A DNA stretch of 64,000 nt, taken from Actinernus sp. WN-2022 (taxonomy: Eukaryota; Cnidaria; Anthozoa; Actiniaria; Actinernidae). The notes under the pieces are model-generated. The model was given only the letters and a program-made list of their open reading frames with translations. It was not told the origin of the DNA and made no database searches. The translations under genes and the position numbers were made by a program. Positions 62,768 to 64,000 of the stretch are shown one piece after another (the stretch's first letter is position 1; every line of letters begins with the position of its first letter). Location: contig JAOWCC010000019.1 of assembly GCA_030867875.1 (NCBI GenBank), positions 81,992,861-82,056,860 on the forward strand, in the 5' to 3' direction.

Positions 62768-63845
62768 GGGCCTCTTGTTATTATTATTATTATTTTTTGT
62801 GTCGCTGTTTGGCGCCAGTAACCAATCAGATTACACAGGAGCCCATTGTTCGATCCCAACACGTGACAGGATCAACCAATCAGATCCGACACCCGCCAGA
62901 TCTTGGTTGTGGAAAAGCCAGCAACGTAGCGAAGGTTTGGGTTCATTCTGAACCATTATTTTGCTGAAACCAAAGGTTTCTTCGAATGAAATATCAAGAT
63001 ATTCAGTTATTCTAGGGCTGACAGGACTTTTAGGGGCTTTCGATGGAAATTCTCACATTTACGAAAGGGATGTGGCGATCCAAATATTGCACAGTAAGCT
63101 AGTCTAGCCGGCCGGAGGAGTGATGGTTTTGCCTTTTGGTCCAATAATCCACGGAAACTGAAAGAAAATGCCTGTACTGCTGCATCTAAGTGCCATACGA
63201 TTGCAGTGTTGCGTTGATATTGTTGAAATGCTCTTCATTACCATCACACACTGTGAGGAGGTCAAATCAGTGAGGGATTGATTGTTTGCAATGTTGGCTG
63301 TAATTGTTTACTGCGAAGTCCTCTCTTGAAAATGAAATACTCTTGAGATTACACAACTGGGAAGTCTTGACTAAACCAGTCAAACAATGCCGAACTTTAC
63401 TAAGACTTCAATTCAAGAGTCGGAAAAGCTGGAAGTGAACAGTGATTGACTCTTGGCTTTGAACGCGAACGGAAATCAGAACTGGTGAGGTTGAAATTAT
63501 GTGTTTATATATGTTCACACAAATCTTACTTGTTCCCCACTTTTAAATTAAGTGTAATGGTGACTGTAATTCGAACTGGAAATGAAATTGTCCGTAAGTT
63601 GAACTGTATGTGACTTTATAGAGACCAAGAGGCAAGAAGGAAAAAGTTAAAATCGATCGTCAAAACAATAACAGAACTCGGAAGATACAGAGGCATTCGA
63701 ATTTACTACGAATTATACCCATAAACAGAACTGGATATGACTTACAAACCGAGAATACCGAATTAAAATTGAATTGGATGTGAAACTGTCAAAAGAAGAG
63801 CAGAATTTGTTGTGTAAAGCCATACTGGAGAGTACAATTATATAA
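62768..63845. repeat. 1.1-kb direct repeat, copy 2
   Basis: Second copy of 60,405-61,497, preceded by CAGGGCCTCTTGTTATTATT. Differences include several indels (for example GTTGTGGAAAAGCCAGC in place of a longer segment) and substitutions spread throughout. Confidence 0.85.
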
Positions 63846-64000
63846 GTTATGGCGGGAAGAGGGGCAGGTTTGGAATTGATAGACCCCCCCCCCCCCCCCG
63901 GATATTTGTAGAGCATCAAATGCCCCACTGTGGAGTCAAGTGCTCCATGGTGGGGCTTTGGTACGGGTGCAAATCTCTTATCAAATTCACTATTTTGACT
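63846..64000. other. Window end; poly-C tract, no gene
   Basis: A C-tract of about 17 bases near 63,884. GGAGTCAAGTGCTCCATGGT near the end forms a loose palindrome with AGAGCATCAAATGCCCCACT. Confidence 0.4.

Noticed and set aside
60490..62890. ACCAATCAGAT words as CCAAT-box promoters
   Set aside because: They occur at the same place in both repeat copies with no adjacent gene; no TATA or transcript evidence.

Overview
This window looks like repeat-rich nuclear DNA from an invertebrate animal, most probably an anthozoan cnidarian such as a stony coral. The evidence is a spliced metazoan SLC22-type transporter gene with GT/AG introns; animal BEL/Pao, Gypsy, Penelope-like and LINE retroelements; a tRNA-headed SINE whose body resembles the eumetazoan Nin-type domain; and many short TIR elements. 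The taxon is an inference; no rRNA or mitochondrial marker is present. There are no operons, CRISPR arrays or bacterial features.

Only one host gene is clear: the first five coding exons of an SLC22/MFS membrane transporter on the minus strand (7,386-10,812, about 358 residues, roughly two thirds of a normal protein). Its 3' half is not in the window; the DNA downstream is filled by a 5.5-kb inverted-repeat element (1,185-6,711) that itself holds an 83-bp array, a 96-bp array, a mixed telomere-like block and a SINE.

From 10.8 to 32.7 kb the DNA is a stack of transposons: MITEs with clear target duplications (10.88, 14.1, 14.8, 28.4 and 29.3 kb), a 1.3-kb foldback with tRNA-like sequence in both arms (12.8-14.1), a dispersed repeat split by a 3.9-kb element with a 9-bp target duplication (17.6-21.55 kb; the uninterrupted paralogue is at 30.3-31.5 kb), a LINE remnant, and a nearly full but broken BEL/Pao element (22.1-26.8 kb).

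From 32.7 to 39.9 kb lies a nested foldback structure. Minisatellite arms (unit near CATGCACGTATAAAAAA) enclose hairpins, then an element whose ends are arrays of GGATCATTTGCGG, then a CAC-ended element with symmetric TGACGTCA sites, then a TTAA-flanked element carrying a 210-bp satellite. A second TTAA element with a related satellite is at 41.8-43.6 kb.

From 43.6 to 64 kb come a Gypsy element whose RT-RNaseH-integrase core is missing but whose LTRs and target duplication are intact (43.6-45.7), Penelope-like remnants (45.7-49.9), a hAT-like insertion splitting a small reading frame (52.0-52.7), a 4.5-kb TIR element with palindromic subterminal arrays inserted in a LINE (53.9-58.4), a Gypsy-like gag-protease remnant (58.95-60.17), and two direct repeats (60.4-63.8) around a copy of a 1.15-kb repeat also found at 40.1 kb. 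Several insertions can be dated relative to one another because empty sites or interrupted reading frames are preserved in the window.
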